The translations under genes were made by a program, and so were the position numbers. Positions 52,344 through 61,463 of a stretch of DNA of 64,000 nt are shown here, one piece after another. How positions within the stretch are numbered: position 1 is the first letter of the stretch; each line of letters opens with the position of its first letter. Below the pieces are notes generated by a model. It saw only the letters and a list, made by a program, of their open reading frames with translations. It had not been told where the DNA came from and did not search any database. The stretch comes from UBA5314 sp040217815 (lineage in GTDB: Bacteria > Bacillota > Syntrophomonadia > Syntrophomonadales > Syntrophomonadaceae), in the NCBI GenBank assembly GCA_040217815.1, contig JBEHWI010000005.1:47263-111262 (forward strand), given 5' to 3'.

Positions 52344-52727
52344 TTATTTGGATTGTTTCTTTTTGGTCTTTTTGGTGGCGCTTTCCTTTATGCGCTTATT
52401 TTCCAGCCTTTTCCGCTCGATAATTGCCTGCCATTCTTTTTCTCGTCTTTGGGCCTCAATTCTATCTTTCTCTTTTTCCAGGGCAATTTGATCATTTCTA
52501 ACTTTCAATTCCTTTTGAACCCGATCATCCAACAATGGATTGTGAAACTTTAAGAATCGTTCAAATGCGTCCGGGTAGATGAATGTTTTCTGTTCAATTC
52601 CATCATTGAATTGTATCCGAATTATTCTATTTGCAGTTGACAGAATTACGCCCCTTCCAAATTTTATGTGCGTAACTTCTTCATTAATTAATTCATTCAT
52701 TTGAGTTGTTTGATCTTCGTCATTCAT
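52344..52727 (-). CDS. Tudor-like fold protein with basic coiled tail
   Basis: 127 aa. Residues 15-65 (VTHIKFGRGVILSTANRIIR, then FNDGIEQKTFIYPDAFERFLK) resemble the Tudor-like domain found at the C-terminus of UvrD/PcrA helicases and in RNA polymerase-binding proteins. The rest is a charged helix ending KKTKKKQSK. It sits between two CarD genes with gaps of 40-50 bp, which suggests co-transcription and an RNA polymerase-related role. Function not otherwise known. Confidence 0.7.
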   Translation of the reverse strand: MNDEDQTTQMNELINEEVTHIKFGRGVILSTANRIIRIQFNDGIEQKTFIYPDAFERFLKFHNPLLDDRVQKELKVRNDQIALEKEKDRIEAQRREKEWQAIIERKRLENKRIKESATKKTKKKQSK

Positions 52728-52775
52728 TTCCTTTACCTCTTTCTAAATATTAAACCTAAATGTTCCTCCGGCCGC

Positions 52776-53309
52776 TTATTTACTTCCCAGTTGATGAACT
52801 TGTTCGATAATATAGTTTTCCACCGTCTCCCTGGACATTTCTAACGAAATTGCCAGTTCATCAAACAAAAACGTTTCCGCCATGCGAAGATATCGTTCAT
52901 CCAAGGTATTCACCGGCTTCTTTTTCAAAAGCCGTTCTTCATTCCTAATATTCAAAGTCTTAATGATTCGTATCCATTCATGACAGCTGCCGCTGCGTAA
53001 AGCCTTTTTATACTGTTCTTCACGGGTTCTTTCATTTTCAATCCATAAGGTGTCGATAAACGGAATTCGCCCGATAAGCTCCGTTGTTTCTTCCCTGGTA
53101 AGAATTCTACGCATGACTGTTTTGGGGTTATCAACCGGACAATATATAATGCTTTTTTCAGCATAAAGCGGTTGGAGAAAATAGTATTTTCTAGTAGGGT
53201 CTATCCCGGGAATATCAGGCACACCAATATCCTTCACCAGGCATACACTGTTGCTGCCATAAATAATGAAGTCATTTATTTGATACTTCTTGTTATTTTC
53301 TACTTGCAT
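52776..53309 (-). CDS. CarD-family protein (first of the trio)
   Basis: About 177 aa from the ATG at 53309; a TTG at 53327 lacks a better site. The N-terminal CarD domain reads INDFIIYGSNSVCLVKDIG and KYYFLQPLYAEKSIIYCPV, and the C-terminal part has the helical domain (MAETFLFDELAISLEMS). About a third of positions match the CarD gene downstream, so a duplication is likely. Two CarD-type proteins with different termini suggest they act on different promoters or conditions. Confidence 0.85.
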   Translation of the reverse strand: MQVENNKKYQINDFIIYGSNSVCLVKDIGVPDIPGIDPTRKYYFLQPLYAEKSIIYCPVDNPKTVMRRILTREETTELIGRIPFIDTLWIENERTREEQYKKALRSGSCHEWIRIIKTLNIRNEERLLKKKPVNTLDERYLRMAETFLFDELAISLEMSRETVENYIIEQVHQLGSK

Positions 53310-53648
53310 GGTCTTTGCTTCTTTCAAATCAAAAAACCGTCACAACTATCATGAGCGAAACGGTTAAAAAAAGGTTTGCCCCCTGTAGACTGGCTATATG
53401 TTGTTTATTTATATCCTCTTTCTAAATTCTAACAAATTTCGAAGGCCTGTCGTAAGTAAAATTTTTAACTCGTTTTGTTTTTTAATTAATTGACCCCACT
53501 CCAGCTCAATCAATCTCCTTGATCGTTCCCTTTCCATCCGGGTCCTTGAACCAGGACTTTGTTTTATTTTTCCCTTTTCAAAATGATAAAGCCCAGGTAA
53601 TATAACCCGGGCTCTTTATAGTCAGGCAGCAATTAATATAGATGCAGT
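53310..53648. other. Intergenic region with one hairpin, no gene
   Basis: AT-rich upstream region of the CarD operon, followed by a hairpin at 53589-53614 downstream of the next gene. No other feature seen. Confidence 0.5.
53589..53614 (-). terminator. Hairpin downstream of the 92-aa hypothetical gene
   Basis: AAGCCCAGG at 53589-53597 pairs with CCCGGGCTC at 53606-53614 allowing G-U pairs. The minus-strand exit continues TTTATCATTTTG. Probably a terminator for the gene ending at 53649. Confidence 0.6.
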
Positions 53649-53927
53649 TTAATCCACAGCTTGTCCTTTATAAGCGAAAGGTGATAAGTGCCCCCAGCCT
53701 TCTCTAATGGCTTTGCCGACCAATTCTAAAATATCTGCCGTGGAAGGTATTGCCGCCTGGCCGCGAGCTGCTTGGAGGCTTCCGTCCGGCCTCCGCCATA
53801 TGAACCTGTAACCCATTTCCTCCATGCCGTCTTCGAACTCATACCTGCACCATTGAAAGCACAGGTTCCAACCACCCGTTCCCCCTTTTTTTGCTTCGTT
53901 CAACACTACTACACGAGTTTGATTCAC
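53649..53927 (-). CDS. Hypothetical 92-aa protein
   Basis: From the GTG at 53927 (AAAGGGTGG upstream) it encodes about 92 aa with a YRFIWRRPDGSLQAARGQAA segment and a WGHLSPF motif at the end. No signal peptide or membrane segment. I do not recognise a family. The start could also be the GTG at 53936. Confidence 0.6.
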   Translation of the reverse strand: MNQTRVVVLNEAKKGGTGGWNLCFQWCRYEFEDGMEEMGYRFIWRRPDGSLQAARGQAAIPSTADILELVGKAIREGWGHLSPFAYKGQAVD

Positions 53928-54031
53928 TGCAACCACCCTTTCTTCAATTTTATCTGCAACGCTGATCAGCTACTGATCAGTATACTATAAGCAAGATTAA
54001 ATATGAAGACATCTGAATATATATACGGCAA

Positions 54032-54059
54032 GTTGCACCGGGGACAACCCCGGTGCAAC
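54032..54059. repeat. 12-bp perfect hairpin GTTGCACCGGGG/CCCCGGTGCAAC
   Basis: A 12-bp perfect inverted repeat with an ACAA loop. It stands in the 250-bp spacer between two minus-strand genes without a T run on either side, so it is not a classical terminator. Weak pairing at 54153-54174 (ATAGTGG/CCACTAT) lies nearby. It could be an RNA or DNA repeat element; copies elsewhere in the genome would decide. Confidence 0.5.
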
Positions 54060-54189
54060 CCTGATTCTTTGCATTAAATTGGGACAATCCCGACATCCCT
54101 CAAGGACTAATTTGATGGCTAATAGTTGGTATGCGTTGTATAATCATTCAACATAGTGGTAATCATGCCACTATTTGCCTAATTGGGAT

Positions 54190-54555
54190 TTAACCTCTTT
54201 TACTAATTTCATCTGTTATTAATGATTTTGAAATATGCATCGCTTTTATCATGTTATTGAAGCGGGTGTGATGAGAGGTGCCTTCCGCAAATTTTATTTG
54301 TGCTTTTTCACATTTGCTGATAATTGAAGATACGGGTCGTAGTGCTTCTATCAATTCTTCTTTTGTAGATCTGTTCATAATATTTTCACCTGTTATCAAT
54401 GATTTTGAAATATATAATGCTTTTATCCTGTTCTTAAGGAGTGTGTGCTGAGAGGTACCTTCTGCAAATTTGGGCTGTGTTTTTTCACATCTACTGATAG
54501 CTGAAGAAACAATTTGTAGCGCTTTTTCTAATTCTTCTCCTGTATATTTATCCAT
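54190..54555 (-). CDS. Small protein made of two near-identical 60-residue units
   Basis: 121 aa. Unit 1 (EELEKALQIVSSAISRCEKT, then KFAEGTSQHTLLKNRIKAL) is closely repeated by unit 2 (EELIEALRPVSSIISKCEKA, then KFAEGTSHHTRFNNMIKAM), both ending ISKSLIT. The second unit still begins with Met after GGTGAAAATATT, a ribosome-binding-site-like stretch, which suggests two tandem genes merged by loss of a stop, or vice versa. Each unit is helical with one Cys. Function unknown. Confidence 0.75.
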   Translation of the reverse strand: MDKYTGEELEKALQIVSSAISRCEKTQPKFAEGTSQHTLLKNRIKALYISKSLITGENIMNRSTKEELIEALRPVSSIISKCEKAQIKFAEGTSHHTRFNNMIKAMHISKSLITDEISKRG

Positions 54556-54587
54556 AGCATTTCCCCCTGAATTCCCGATTTAGCAGC

Positions 54588-55190
54588 TTATTTTTGTGAA
54601 TCGAGTATAAATAGAGACGCATCATGACCCATGAATATTTTACTTCCTTGATAGAATGTTTTAGATAGAACATTCTTGTATCCTATATTTGACATAATAC
54701 CCGTTAGCATTTCTTGATCAAAGCCACGATGAACCATATCTGAAACTATTTCACGGTTTTTATCAAAATCAATGATAATTAAATGTCCTCCCGGATTCAA
54801 AACATCATACAGCTTAAATAAAACGGATTTAAAATCTTTAATATGGAGTAAAACCTGAGCCATAAATATATAATCAGTATATAAATCCGATAGACTGTAT
54901 TTTTCAAAATCAAAGCATAATGTATCTGCATTCTGTATATTAGAATTGGATATTTTTTGAGTTATTTGTTTAATCATGTTTTGTGATGTATCCAGAAACA
55001 GTATTGATTTAAAATCATTCAATAAATTCATACCGACCAGACCGGTTCCACACCCAAAATCGATGGCATTCTTGCTTTTGGCATCAACTAAATGTTCACG
55101 AATGGCATCTGATGATACCTTTGCAATTTGGACCCTTTCAGGCGTGTCATATGAATTGGCTATCATTTCAAACTTATCAGTATTTCCCAT
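54588..55190 (-). CDS. Class I SAM-dependent methyltransferase
   Basis: 200 aa. Motif I AIDFGCGTGLVGMNLL at about residues 39-54, motif IV as YIFMAQVLLHIKDF, and HLIIIDFDK. This is a small class I methyltransferase of the type 11 group; substrate unknown. It lies 33 bp before the duplicated small-protein gene and 18 bp after an Imm-5-like gene on the same strand. Confidence 0.85.
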   Translation of the reverse strand: MGNTDKFEMIANSYDTPERVQIAKVSSDAIREHLVDAKSKNAIDFGCGTGLVGMNLLNDFKSILFLDTSQNMIKQITQKISNSNIQNADTLCFDFEKYSLSDLYTDYIFMAQVLLHIKDFKSVLFKLYDVLNPGGHLIIIDFDKNREIVSDMVHRGFDQEMLTGIMSNIGYKNVLSKTFYQGSKIFMGHDASLFILDSQK

Positions 55191-55207
55191 TATTACCTCT
55201 CAAAATA

Positions 55208-55735
55208 TCAGCATTTCCAATCGATTTTCGCCGGGTTTGGCTCGTTTTCCACGGCAACGGCACGCAGCGCGTCAAGCATACGTCCGCACTCCTCAGCGGC
55301 GATTTGCTCGATTTGTCCCCACGGAGCGTCTGTTCCAAGCTGGTCATAGGCTACCGCAAGCGCTCCGTAAAAGGCAAGCCCTATGCAATGCCGTGCGGAG
55401 TGAATGGTCGACGCGCACTGGCCTATCGCCCTTGCGGCAGCTTGTGCGATAAGCTTCCCGTCTGCTTGCCGCGCTGCTGTATGGCACTCAAGGATGGTCG
55501 TTTTCGCCTGCGGCAATTTTATTGTACCCGATAACCACTCCCGAGCAGCATTCAGCGCGTTTTGTGGACGTTGATCGTCCGGGTATTGCTTACTCCAGAG
55601 AGGCAATATAACCCGCTCTGAATAATCAACCGCCCATACCGCAAGCGTTGCCTTGCTTTGTGTTTCTATTAAATTCATAAGCGACCTGATATATTGTGCT
55701 TTCCAGTCACTTAACATCTTTCGCGCTTTTGGCAT
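55208..55735 (-). CDS. Imm-5-like putative immunity protein
   Basis: 175 aa, all-helical, with WAVDYSERVILPLWSKQYPD, ARQADGKLIAQAAARAIGQ and STIHSARHCIGLAFYGALAV, typical of the Imm-5-like putative immunity proteins of Firmicutes. No toxin gene is adjacent, so it may be an orphan. No signal peptide. Confidence 0.8.
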   Translation of the reverse strand: MPKARKMLSDWKAQYIRSLMNLIETQSKATLAVWAVDYSERVILPLWSKQYPDDQRPQNALNAAREWLSGTIKLPQAKTTILECHTAARQADGKLIAQAAARAIGQCASTIHSARHCIGLAFYGALAVAYDQLGTDAPWGQIEQIAAEECGRMLDALRAVAVENEPNPAKIDWKC

Positions 55736-55954
55736 ACTACTCTCCTATTTTTTGTCATTAATTTCGTCCACATCAGACCTGGCACAATACTATCTTTCTC
55801 ATATCCTGGGCAGGTAATCCTATCCTACCCTCGTGCTCTCATTACGTCAATAGAACCTACATCTAGTGATTTCACCGCCATATAAAAAACACCCGCCTTT
55901 CAGCAGATGCTCTCGTCTCTACTCCCACTCTTGCCCACTCCTTATGGGATCAGA

Positions 55955-56980
55955 TTAATATGGGCGCGAATATCCATGTAATAATGAAATAATCTCAGCA
56001 ATAATCTTATCGGGAATGTATTGATGCATATTATGGTTCGTACCCGGCATAATCGTTTGGGTACTGTCAGATGACCAGTCTTTAAAAGCCACCTGGCTTG
56101 TTCTCCACTTTTCATTCGTCACCTCTGCTTCGGATGTTAATATCCTTAGGGGTATATTCTGCAAACTACCCTCCCGCACTACGGTTGCGGCATTTGCTTT
56201 CATATTATTAACTTCATCGGTCTTATCCTTGTTAACCATGTTCTTTAAATACATTGCTTTATCAATCTCTCTCAATTCTTCAGGCACTAACGCGAGGTTG
56301 TTTCTTGGAGCATATACTGCTGAATAAAAATTGGGAGAATAATTAAACAACAGCCGAAAAACTCCCAAGTTGTTTAAAATGGACTTTAGCCTGAGAGAAG
56401 ATAATGCGCTGTCGCTTAAAGTTTCTGTTGCATAGAACTCTGGATTACCTGCATCGATAGTAACGATTCCCTTCACTTCATCCCCATAAAGCTGAGCAAA
56501 TCTTATTATCTCCAATGAAGCAAGTGAGTGCCCTACAAGTATGTAGGGGGGCTTTTGATCAGATTTTCCCAGAAGTTCATGCAGTTCTTGAACAATAGTA
56601 TTAATATCTCTGGAATCAGCAGAAACCTCGCTCCATCCATACCCTGGTTTTTCATAAACCACTATTTTGGCATGCCTTGATATTTCACTATATAGTGGAT
56701 AAAAATCAGTATAGGGGCAGGGAATCCCGAAACCGGAGGCAAAAACTACAGTGGAGTCTCCACTTCCTTCTGTGTAGATGTGCATTTTATGCCCATTAAT
56801 TTCAACGATGTTTCCCGGCGGGGGGTACTTCCTGCTGTCAGAATATTCGGCCAGCCTTTCGTAAACAAATCCCATTGCTAATAGTATTAGGAACCCTATA
56901 ATTCCACCAATGCAAAAGTTTCTTGCCCATTTAAGAATTCTAATATGCAGACTATTCACAAGCATTTGCCCGTACCTCAT
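55955..56980 (-). CDS. Alpha/beta hydrolase with N-terminal membrane anchor
   Basis: 341 aa. One membrane helix at about residues 20-42, then an alpha/beta hydrolase fold with VFASGFGIP, the nucleophile elbow GHSLAS (Ser in ILVGHSLASLEI), an acid and the final NHNMHQY histidine region. It probably faces the outside and hydrolyses an ester or amide. Its start overlaps the membrane protein gene by 4 bp. Confidence 0.85.
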   Translation of the reverse strand: MRYGQMLVNSLHIRILKWARNFCIGGIIGFLILLAMGFVYERLAEYSDSRKYPPPGNIVEINGHKMHIYTEGSGDSTVVFASGFGIPCPYTDFYPLYSEISRHAKIVVYEKPGYGWSEVSADSRDINTIVQELHELLGKSDQKPPYILVGHSLASLEIIRFAQLYGDEVKGIVTIDAGNPEFYATETLSDSALSSLRLKSILNNLGVFRLLFNYSPNFYSAVYAPRNNLALVPEELREIDKAMYLKNMVNKDKTDEVNNMKANAATVVREGSLQNIPLRILTSEAEVTNEKWRTSQVAFKDWSSDSTQTIMPGTNHNMHQYIPDKIIAEIISLLHGYSRPY

Positions 56981-57831
56981 TTTATTAATCCAGGTATTCT
57001 CGACGTTCGTTTTTCTAAGAAACTCATTCCTGTACTAAATGTTAAATAGTATCCAATCGTTACAAGCAGGGTGTCTATAATGATTCTGGACAAAACGTCG
57101 CTTAAATAACCTGAAAACAATAAGGGCATAAAACTAAGGAACGTAGCCCAGTTGACTCCAAACATTATGAATCCAAACTTTACTGCCCTGCTTTCTACGG
57201 ACAACATATCTACGCTATTCCCCAGCAAAATACATACTACCCCAATACAGGCACCCATAAGCAATGTCCATAAAAATGTATAAAACGGGCTTATTTGGTG
57301 TCCTGATTGGATCGCTCCTGTGAAATATGCAGCATACCGTCCAATTAGGAATACCCCTGTGAACATGGATACGGCCATCATCTTCTGTCCAAAAGTAAAT
57401 GGCTCTACCGCAGCATTTTCTCCTTTCTCAGCTTTTAGTAAACTTAAGAGAATACCCATTATAAAAACAGGTAGCGCATCACTGAGGCCAACCACAAATT
57501 CGTTAATTATTGGATTACCAAATAAGGGTACCCCCTCCAGCATGGCAAACAACCAGAGCAGCGCTATGGCAGACCCGTACTTCAGCCCCTTTCTTATACC
57601 CTTTCCTGGAATCGCATTTCTGATTCGGCAATAAACACAAGCAGCGCCGGAAAAAGAGAGCAAGGCCCAAAGAGAGACGGTAATTTCCATTCCAAGCAAC
57701 TTCGCCACTATGCTAAAATTTGGATTTTCAGGCATAGTGCTGTATACGCTTGTAACAAGATGAAGAACGATATCAAATAGTACGCTAACTGCAATAATAG
57801 CCATGATTACTAACCATTTACTTATTTTCAT
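56977..57831 (-). CDS. Multi-pass membrane protein of unknown function
   Basis: About 284 aa from the ATG at 57831 after GGGAGA. About eight hydrophobic helices and few charged loops; family not recognised. It overlaps the hydrolase gene by 4 bp (ATGA) and follows the MarR gene by about 60 bp, so the three look like one operon under MarR control. Confidence 0.75.
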   Translation of the reverse strand: MKISKWLVIMAIIAVSVLFDIVLHLVTSVYSTMPENPNFSIVAKLLGMEITVSLWALLSFSGAACVYCRIRNAIPGKGIRKGLKYGSAIALLWLFAMLEGVPLFGNPIINEFVVGLSDALPVFIMGILLSLLKAEKGENAAVEPFTFGQKMMAVSMFTGVFLIGRYAAYFTGAIQSGHQISPFYTFLWTLLMGACIGVVCILLGNSVDMLSVESRAVKFGFIMFGVNWATFLSFMPLLFSGYLSDVLSRIIIDTLLVTIGYYLTFSTGMSFLEKRTSRIPGLIK

Positions 57832-57895
57832 ACTTATCAATTCTCCCTATTTAAACCGCATATACTCAAAAGGCGGGAATAGCGGCCAGATTGCA

Positions 57896-58417
57896 TTAAG
57901 TATCCTCTGTCTCTCCAATAGCCGCATTTTCTATTTCAGTTAGATTTATTAATATTTTTTCGAGTAACGATCTTGTCGTAGTAATGTCCTTCTTATCCAT
58001 TTCCTTAAACATGTTTTCTCTAAAGACTGAGCCTTTTGGATCTGTTTTTTCCCAGAAGTCATAGCTCTGCTCTGTCAATCTCAATCTAGTAACCCTTGCA
58101 TCTTTTTTGTCTTTTTCTAACTTCAATAAACCTTTCTGCTGGAGGTTCAAAGCTACTTGTTTAATATTTTGATATGAACTCCCCATTTCGCTGGCTAATT
58201 CTTTCAAGGTTGGCGGGGTATCAAATAGACTTCTAATAGTTTCGGATAAAAACCATTGCTTGGTTGTCACATCAAATTCCTTAAATTCCCTCTCAAGAAG
58301 GGTGTTCATCTTATTAGAAGTTATCAGCAGCAAAGCAAAAATCATCGGTTCATCAGGAATTGAATTTGTCTTCTTGAGGTCCAAAATAGCACCACCTTCA
58401 TTATCTGTAGATTGCAT
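57896..58417 (-). CDS. MarR-family transcriptional regulator
   Basis: About 173 aa with the winged helix TLKELASEMGSSYQNIKQVALNLQQKG (part of it) and a charged wing KKDARVTRLRLTE. The first frame begins with ATG at 58417, but a TTG at 58384 has a better AAGGTGG site. The gene is first of an operon with a membrane protein and a hydrolase, and is the likely local regulator. Confidence 0.85.
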   Translation of the reverse strand: MQSTDNEGGAILDLKKTNSIPDEPMIFALLLITSNKMNTLLEREFKEFDVTTKQWFLSETIRSLFDTPPTLKELASEMGSSYQNIKQVALNLQQKGLLKLEKDKKDARVTRLRLTEQSYDFWEKTDPKGSVFRENMFKEMDKKDITTTRSLLEKILINLTEIENAAIGETEDT

Positions 58418-58522
58418 TTCAGCAATAAGGGTAATACGTTATCTAATTAGATAATGTATTACCCTTCTGTGTTTGTCAATACTTTTTTAGGTTTTATAAC
58501 TAAATACTCATGGTTTTCTTCT

Positions 58523-58861
58523 CTACTCCCATTCTTTCCAAACTTCCGGCTGATAACCTACCGTAGCCAACCTGCCATTACGTACAATTGGGGTTTTATA
58601 TAGCATGGGATGATTTAATAGGATTTCTTCTCTCATACTGGTGCTTCCGATTCGATTCAAATTCAATTTATTATAATCCTTAGCTTTTTGATTAATTAAA
58701 TTATTTAGTCCTACAGAAGCTTTGACACTCTCAAGTTCACCTTTACTTAAACCTTTTTGATTAAGGTCTATATATTGATATTTGATATTTCTTTCTTTGA
58801 AATATCGTTCTGCCTTTTGCGTATCAAAGCATTTCTTGACGCCAAATATCTGAATGTTCAC
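58523..58861 (-). CDS. ArsC/Spx-family thioredoxin-fold protein
   Basis: 112 aa. It starts IFGVKKCFDTQKAERYFKER with a single Cys at residue 11, not a CxxC, and ends with the family's cis-Pro KTPIVRNGRLATVGY. These proteins (ArsC-type, Spx/MgsR-type) reduce arsenate or act as redox regulators. Arsenic genes are absent nearby, so the role is open. A -10-like and ribosome binding site were not obvious. Confidence 0.85.
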   Translation of the reverse strand: MNIQIFGVKKCFDTQKAERYFKERNIKYQYIDLNQKGLSKGELESVKASVGLNNLINQKAKDYNKLNLNRIGSTSMREEILLNHPMLYKTPIVRNGRLATVGYQPEVWKEWE

Positions 58862-58962
58862 CTATTTGTATTTCCCTTCCAACCAAACTACGGTCTCATT
58901 CATTCTTTTCAAGATTAGTTAAAAGGCGAAGAAGCCTTGATCCCCTCATTATGCTTTGCGCA

Positions 58963-59871
58963 TCATAGTCCCATATCCATAGTAAAACTCGCAACGATGG
59001 AAGGAATATCATTATCCATTGCCTGGTATTCACTGGTGGCCTGGGCGTCGTCGTAATCAAACTGAACATCAGTCGGCCCGCACATGTAAAAGACTGATGC
59101 CTCCCCGTAAACTACGCGCAGGTTGGACGTCATAGATTTAATCTCTTCACCTTTTTGTTCCCACTCTTCTCCAGTATAAACCACTACAGAGAAAAGCCTT
59201 CCCATTTCGCCATTCGAAGCGTCATATGCCCTTTTCTGGTAAAACGTTGTTAAATTCTCCTTATCAACAACGGTGTATTTATTGTTCCAGCTTGCCGGTA
59301 TTTTAACGGAAAAACCATTAATGGTGCTGTGATACGTGGTAGAAGCTTCATCGCTTTTCTGCCAGAGTTCCACACTCCGAGTTTGTGAATTCCATGTTAC
59401 CTCATATCCGTAAATCTGGGCCACGTAGAGGGCTGGCAAATAGGTTCGTCCGTCTCTTATAACCGGAGTGACATCCATTTGCGAATGGTTTTCCGATTTA
59501 TAACCGTCTTGAATAGTTCCCCATTCATAGTAGATGCTATCAACCTGAAGCTCCATGTAGATAGACTCTGAAGATCGGTTATTTGGATTGATAAGACTTT
59601 GAGCCAGGGTGACAGTCTGTGTACCGGCGCTCCATTGAACATCAACATCCATACTCTCCGCCAGGTAAGCTACCGGGACATAGGTCCGTCCGTTCTCCGC
59701 AAACGGGGCGGCATCCATGGAATATGTTTTTCCGTTTTGCTCGTACATATAGCTGCCCAGGGTAAACCTGGTGGTTGGAACCGCACTCTGAGCTGCGCCT
59801 GCTATGAATAGCATTTGTAGTAAAATTAGCAGCCCCAAACCAATGCTTAGCTTCTTTTTGTTTCCTTTCAC
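58963..59871 (-). CDS. Secreted protein with copper-amine-oxidase-like stalk domains
   Basis: 302 aa. Signal peptide LGLLILLQMLFIAGAAQSA, then two beta-rich repeats (RTYVPVAYLAESMDVDVQWS and RTYLPALYVAQIYGYEVTWN). The C-terminal 130 residues form a separate domain (FSVKIPASWNNKYTVVDK...). It is the second protein with this N-domain in the window. The exported stalk domain is common in this lineage; function unknown. Confidence 0.83.
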   Translation of the reverse strand: MKGNKKKLSIGLGLLILLQMLFIAGAAQSAVPTTRFTLGSYMYEQNGKTYSMDAAPFAENGRTYVPVAYLAESMDVDVQWSAGTQTVTLAQSLINPNNRSSESIYMELQVDSIYYEWGTIQDGYKSENHSQMDVTPVIRDGRTYLPALYVAQIYGYEVTWNSQTRSVELWQKSDEASTTYHSTINGFSVKIPASWNNKYTVVDKENLTTFYQKRAYDASNGEMGRLFSVVVYTGEEWEQKGEEIKSMTSNLRVVYGEASVFYMCGPTDVQFDYDDAQATSEYQAMDNDIPSIVASFTMDMGL

Positions 59872-60166
59872 CCAATCACTCTCCCCATTTTGAACTTTGC
59901 CAACGAATATCTATATGCAAATATTAACTCTTTTAGCTCAAAATATCTTCTAAGTAATCGGCCGGGTGTAAACTATATTTAACCCCCTCATGGATAGCTG
60001 CATGTATATTAAGGAAAAATTCTTTTATCAAGCCTTACTACGGTCTCGACATGCGTTGTCGCAGTGATTCGGATGTACTTTAAATATAAGTATACTGGCC
60101 CAATTTATGTAGTTTCTAAAAAAGGAAAATCGCCTGTTCGGCGGTCAATGATTAATATAATAGAGT

Positions 60167-60556
60167 TTAACTATATTTCTTTAAGAATTGTGCGGGCGTA
60201 AGTATTTCCGGCTTTTCTATCTCCAGTTCGGCAAAATCCTTATCACCTGTAATTAATATATCTACATCCTCTATAATAGCGGGCAGGTCTTTCTTATCCC
60301 GAATATTCGGGTACTTATTGGCATCTATCTTTTCAACCGTATAAGTATATTCATAAGGTACTTCCCTAAGAAATGCATCCAAATACTGATATTGGGCCGG
60401 AAATTTACGTTTGATTACTGTTTTGAGTTCATCAATCACATAGGATGGCAATACAATGGTATGCTTCTCGGTGATAGTGTCAACTAAGTTACGCATGACC
60501 GGGGTGGGAAAAAGATATATTGAAATGAGGATGTTTGTATCAATCATTATCCGCAT
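60167..60556 (-). CDS. PIN-domain toxin (VapC-like RNase)
   Basis: 129 aa. PIN fold with acidic triad residues: Asp6 and Asn8 in MIDTNILISIY, Glu43 in VIDELKTV, and Asp105/Asp107 in ITGDKDFAE. These proteins are ribonucleases of type II toxin-antitoxin systems. Its start overlaps the antitoxin gene by 17 bp, so the pair is co-translated. Targets unknown. Confidence 0.88.
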   Translation of the reverse strand: MRIMIDTNILISIYLFPTPVMRNLVDTITEKHTIVLPSYVIDELKTVIKRKFPAQYQYLDAFLREVPYEYTYTVEKIDANKYPNIRDKKDLPAIIEDVDILITGDKDFAELEIEKPEILTPAQFLKKYS

Positions 60557-60815
60557 ATCGTTTTTCCCACATTTCTTTTCTTATTTCATCTACCATATCC
60601 ACTACATCTTGTTCGTTTTTCAACCCGAGCCGTTCCGCTTCACCTTCAAATGCCTTTTGAATATTTATAAAAGCTACCTTGGCAGCATTAGCAAAAATAA
60701 TCTTATCACCATCTTCAATAAAAATTACCTTATCACCGTCTTTAAGATTAAGTTTTTTACGAATGTCAATAGGAATTGTAATCTGACCTTTGCTGGTGAT
60801 TTTTGCAACTTCCAT
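60540..60815 (-). CDS. AbrB/MazE-type antitoxin
   Basis: 91 aa from the ATG at 60815 after AAGGAGGG. The N-terminal swapped-hairpin DNA-binding domain reads VAKITSKGQITIPIDIRKKL, followed by GDKVIFIEDG, as in AbrB and MazE. The C-terminal helix (EKNEQDVVDMVDEIRKE-like) should wrap the PIN toxin. It comes first in the pair, as usual, and probably autoregulates. Confidence 0.88.
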   Translation of the reverse strand: MEVAKITSKGQITIPIDIRKKLNLKDGDKVIFIEDGDKIIFANAAKVAFINIQKAFEGEAERLGLKNEQDVVDMVDEIRKEMWEKRYADND

Positions 60816-61346
60816 TTTGAGCGCCCTCCTTTTCCTTACTTTCCTTACCAATATTATATACTTTTTCCGATAAAATATCCGTCCTTAATAAACTAAGAAT
60901 TACTTCCCAAAACATCTTTTTTCACAGTATTTCATTTTGTTAACAGACAGCTCATCTCTTGACCATTACATCAATGTATAATCATGGATAAAGGTGGGTG
61001 GCATCCCTTAAGCCGCGTATGTTGATTAATATGCAATTACTTTTGGGAAATATTTATCAACAGAGATAAATGCTACAAAAACAGAGGTAAATTTCTTCGG
61101 ATATGATTTTACACCAATGTGAATAATTCATGGCGAAATGAGCCACGTCTCCGGGTACCCGCACAGAGCTTTACGTTTGTATCCCCACATTGGAGAGGCC
61201 TAAAGAATGACCAGGATATACCAGAAATAATGGTGCATTCTAGGCTAGCTGAGTCCTTTACCAAGAGTATAGATAGCATTGTAATTGGTTAGAGGTAATG
61301 GTAGTGAATAAAAACTGGTATTGAAGCAGGTGGTTTGAAGCGGCGC
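60816..61346. other. Gap without a gene
   Basis: 531 bp between the toxin-antitoxin pair and the GNAT region. AT-rich at the left, then a GC-richer stretch at 61130-61230. No intact ORF longer than about 60 codons, tRNA or terminator was seen. Its left part must include the promoter of the antitoxin gene. The right part may be a decayed mobile remnant. Confidence 0.5.
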
Positions 61347-61365
61347 AGGGGGCACAAAGGGGCAC
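61347..61365 (+). repeat. Left copy of a 19-bp direct repeat flanking the GNAT gene
   Basis: AGGGGGCACAAAGGGGCAC here matches AGGGGGCACGGAGGGGCAC at 61916-61934 in 17 of 19 positions. The copies lie just before and just after the GNAT gene. The right copy runs into the REP-like end of the transposase element. Confidence 0.7.
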
Positions 61366-61463
61366 ATCTATTTTTTACAACAATGTGTGTTCCCCTATTT
61401 GAAATTGGAAAGGGTATAATCGATTTGTAAAGATAACACAGAAAAGAAAAGGGAAAATATTGA

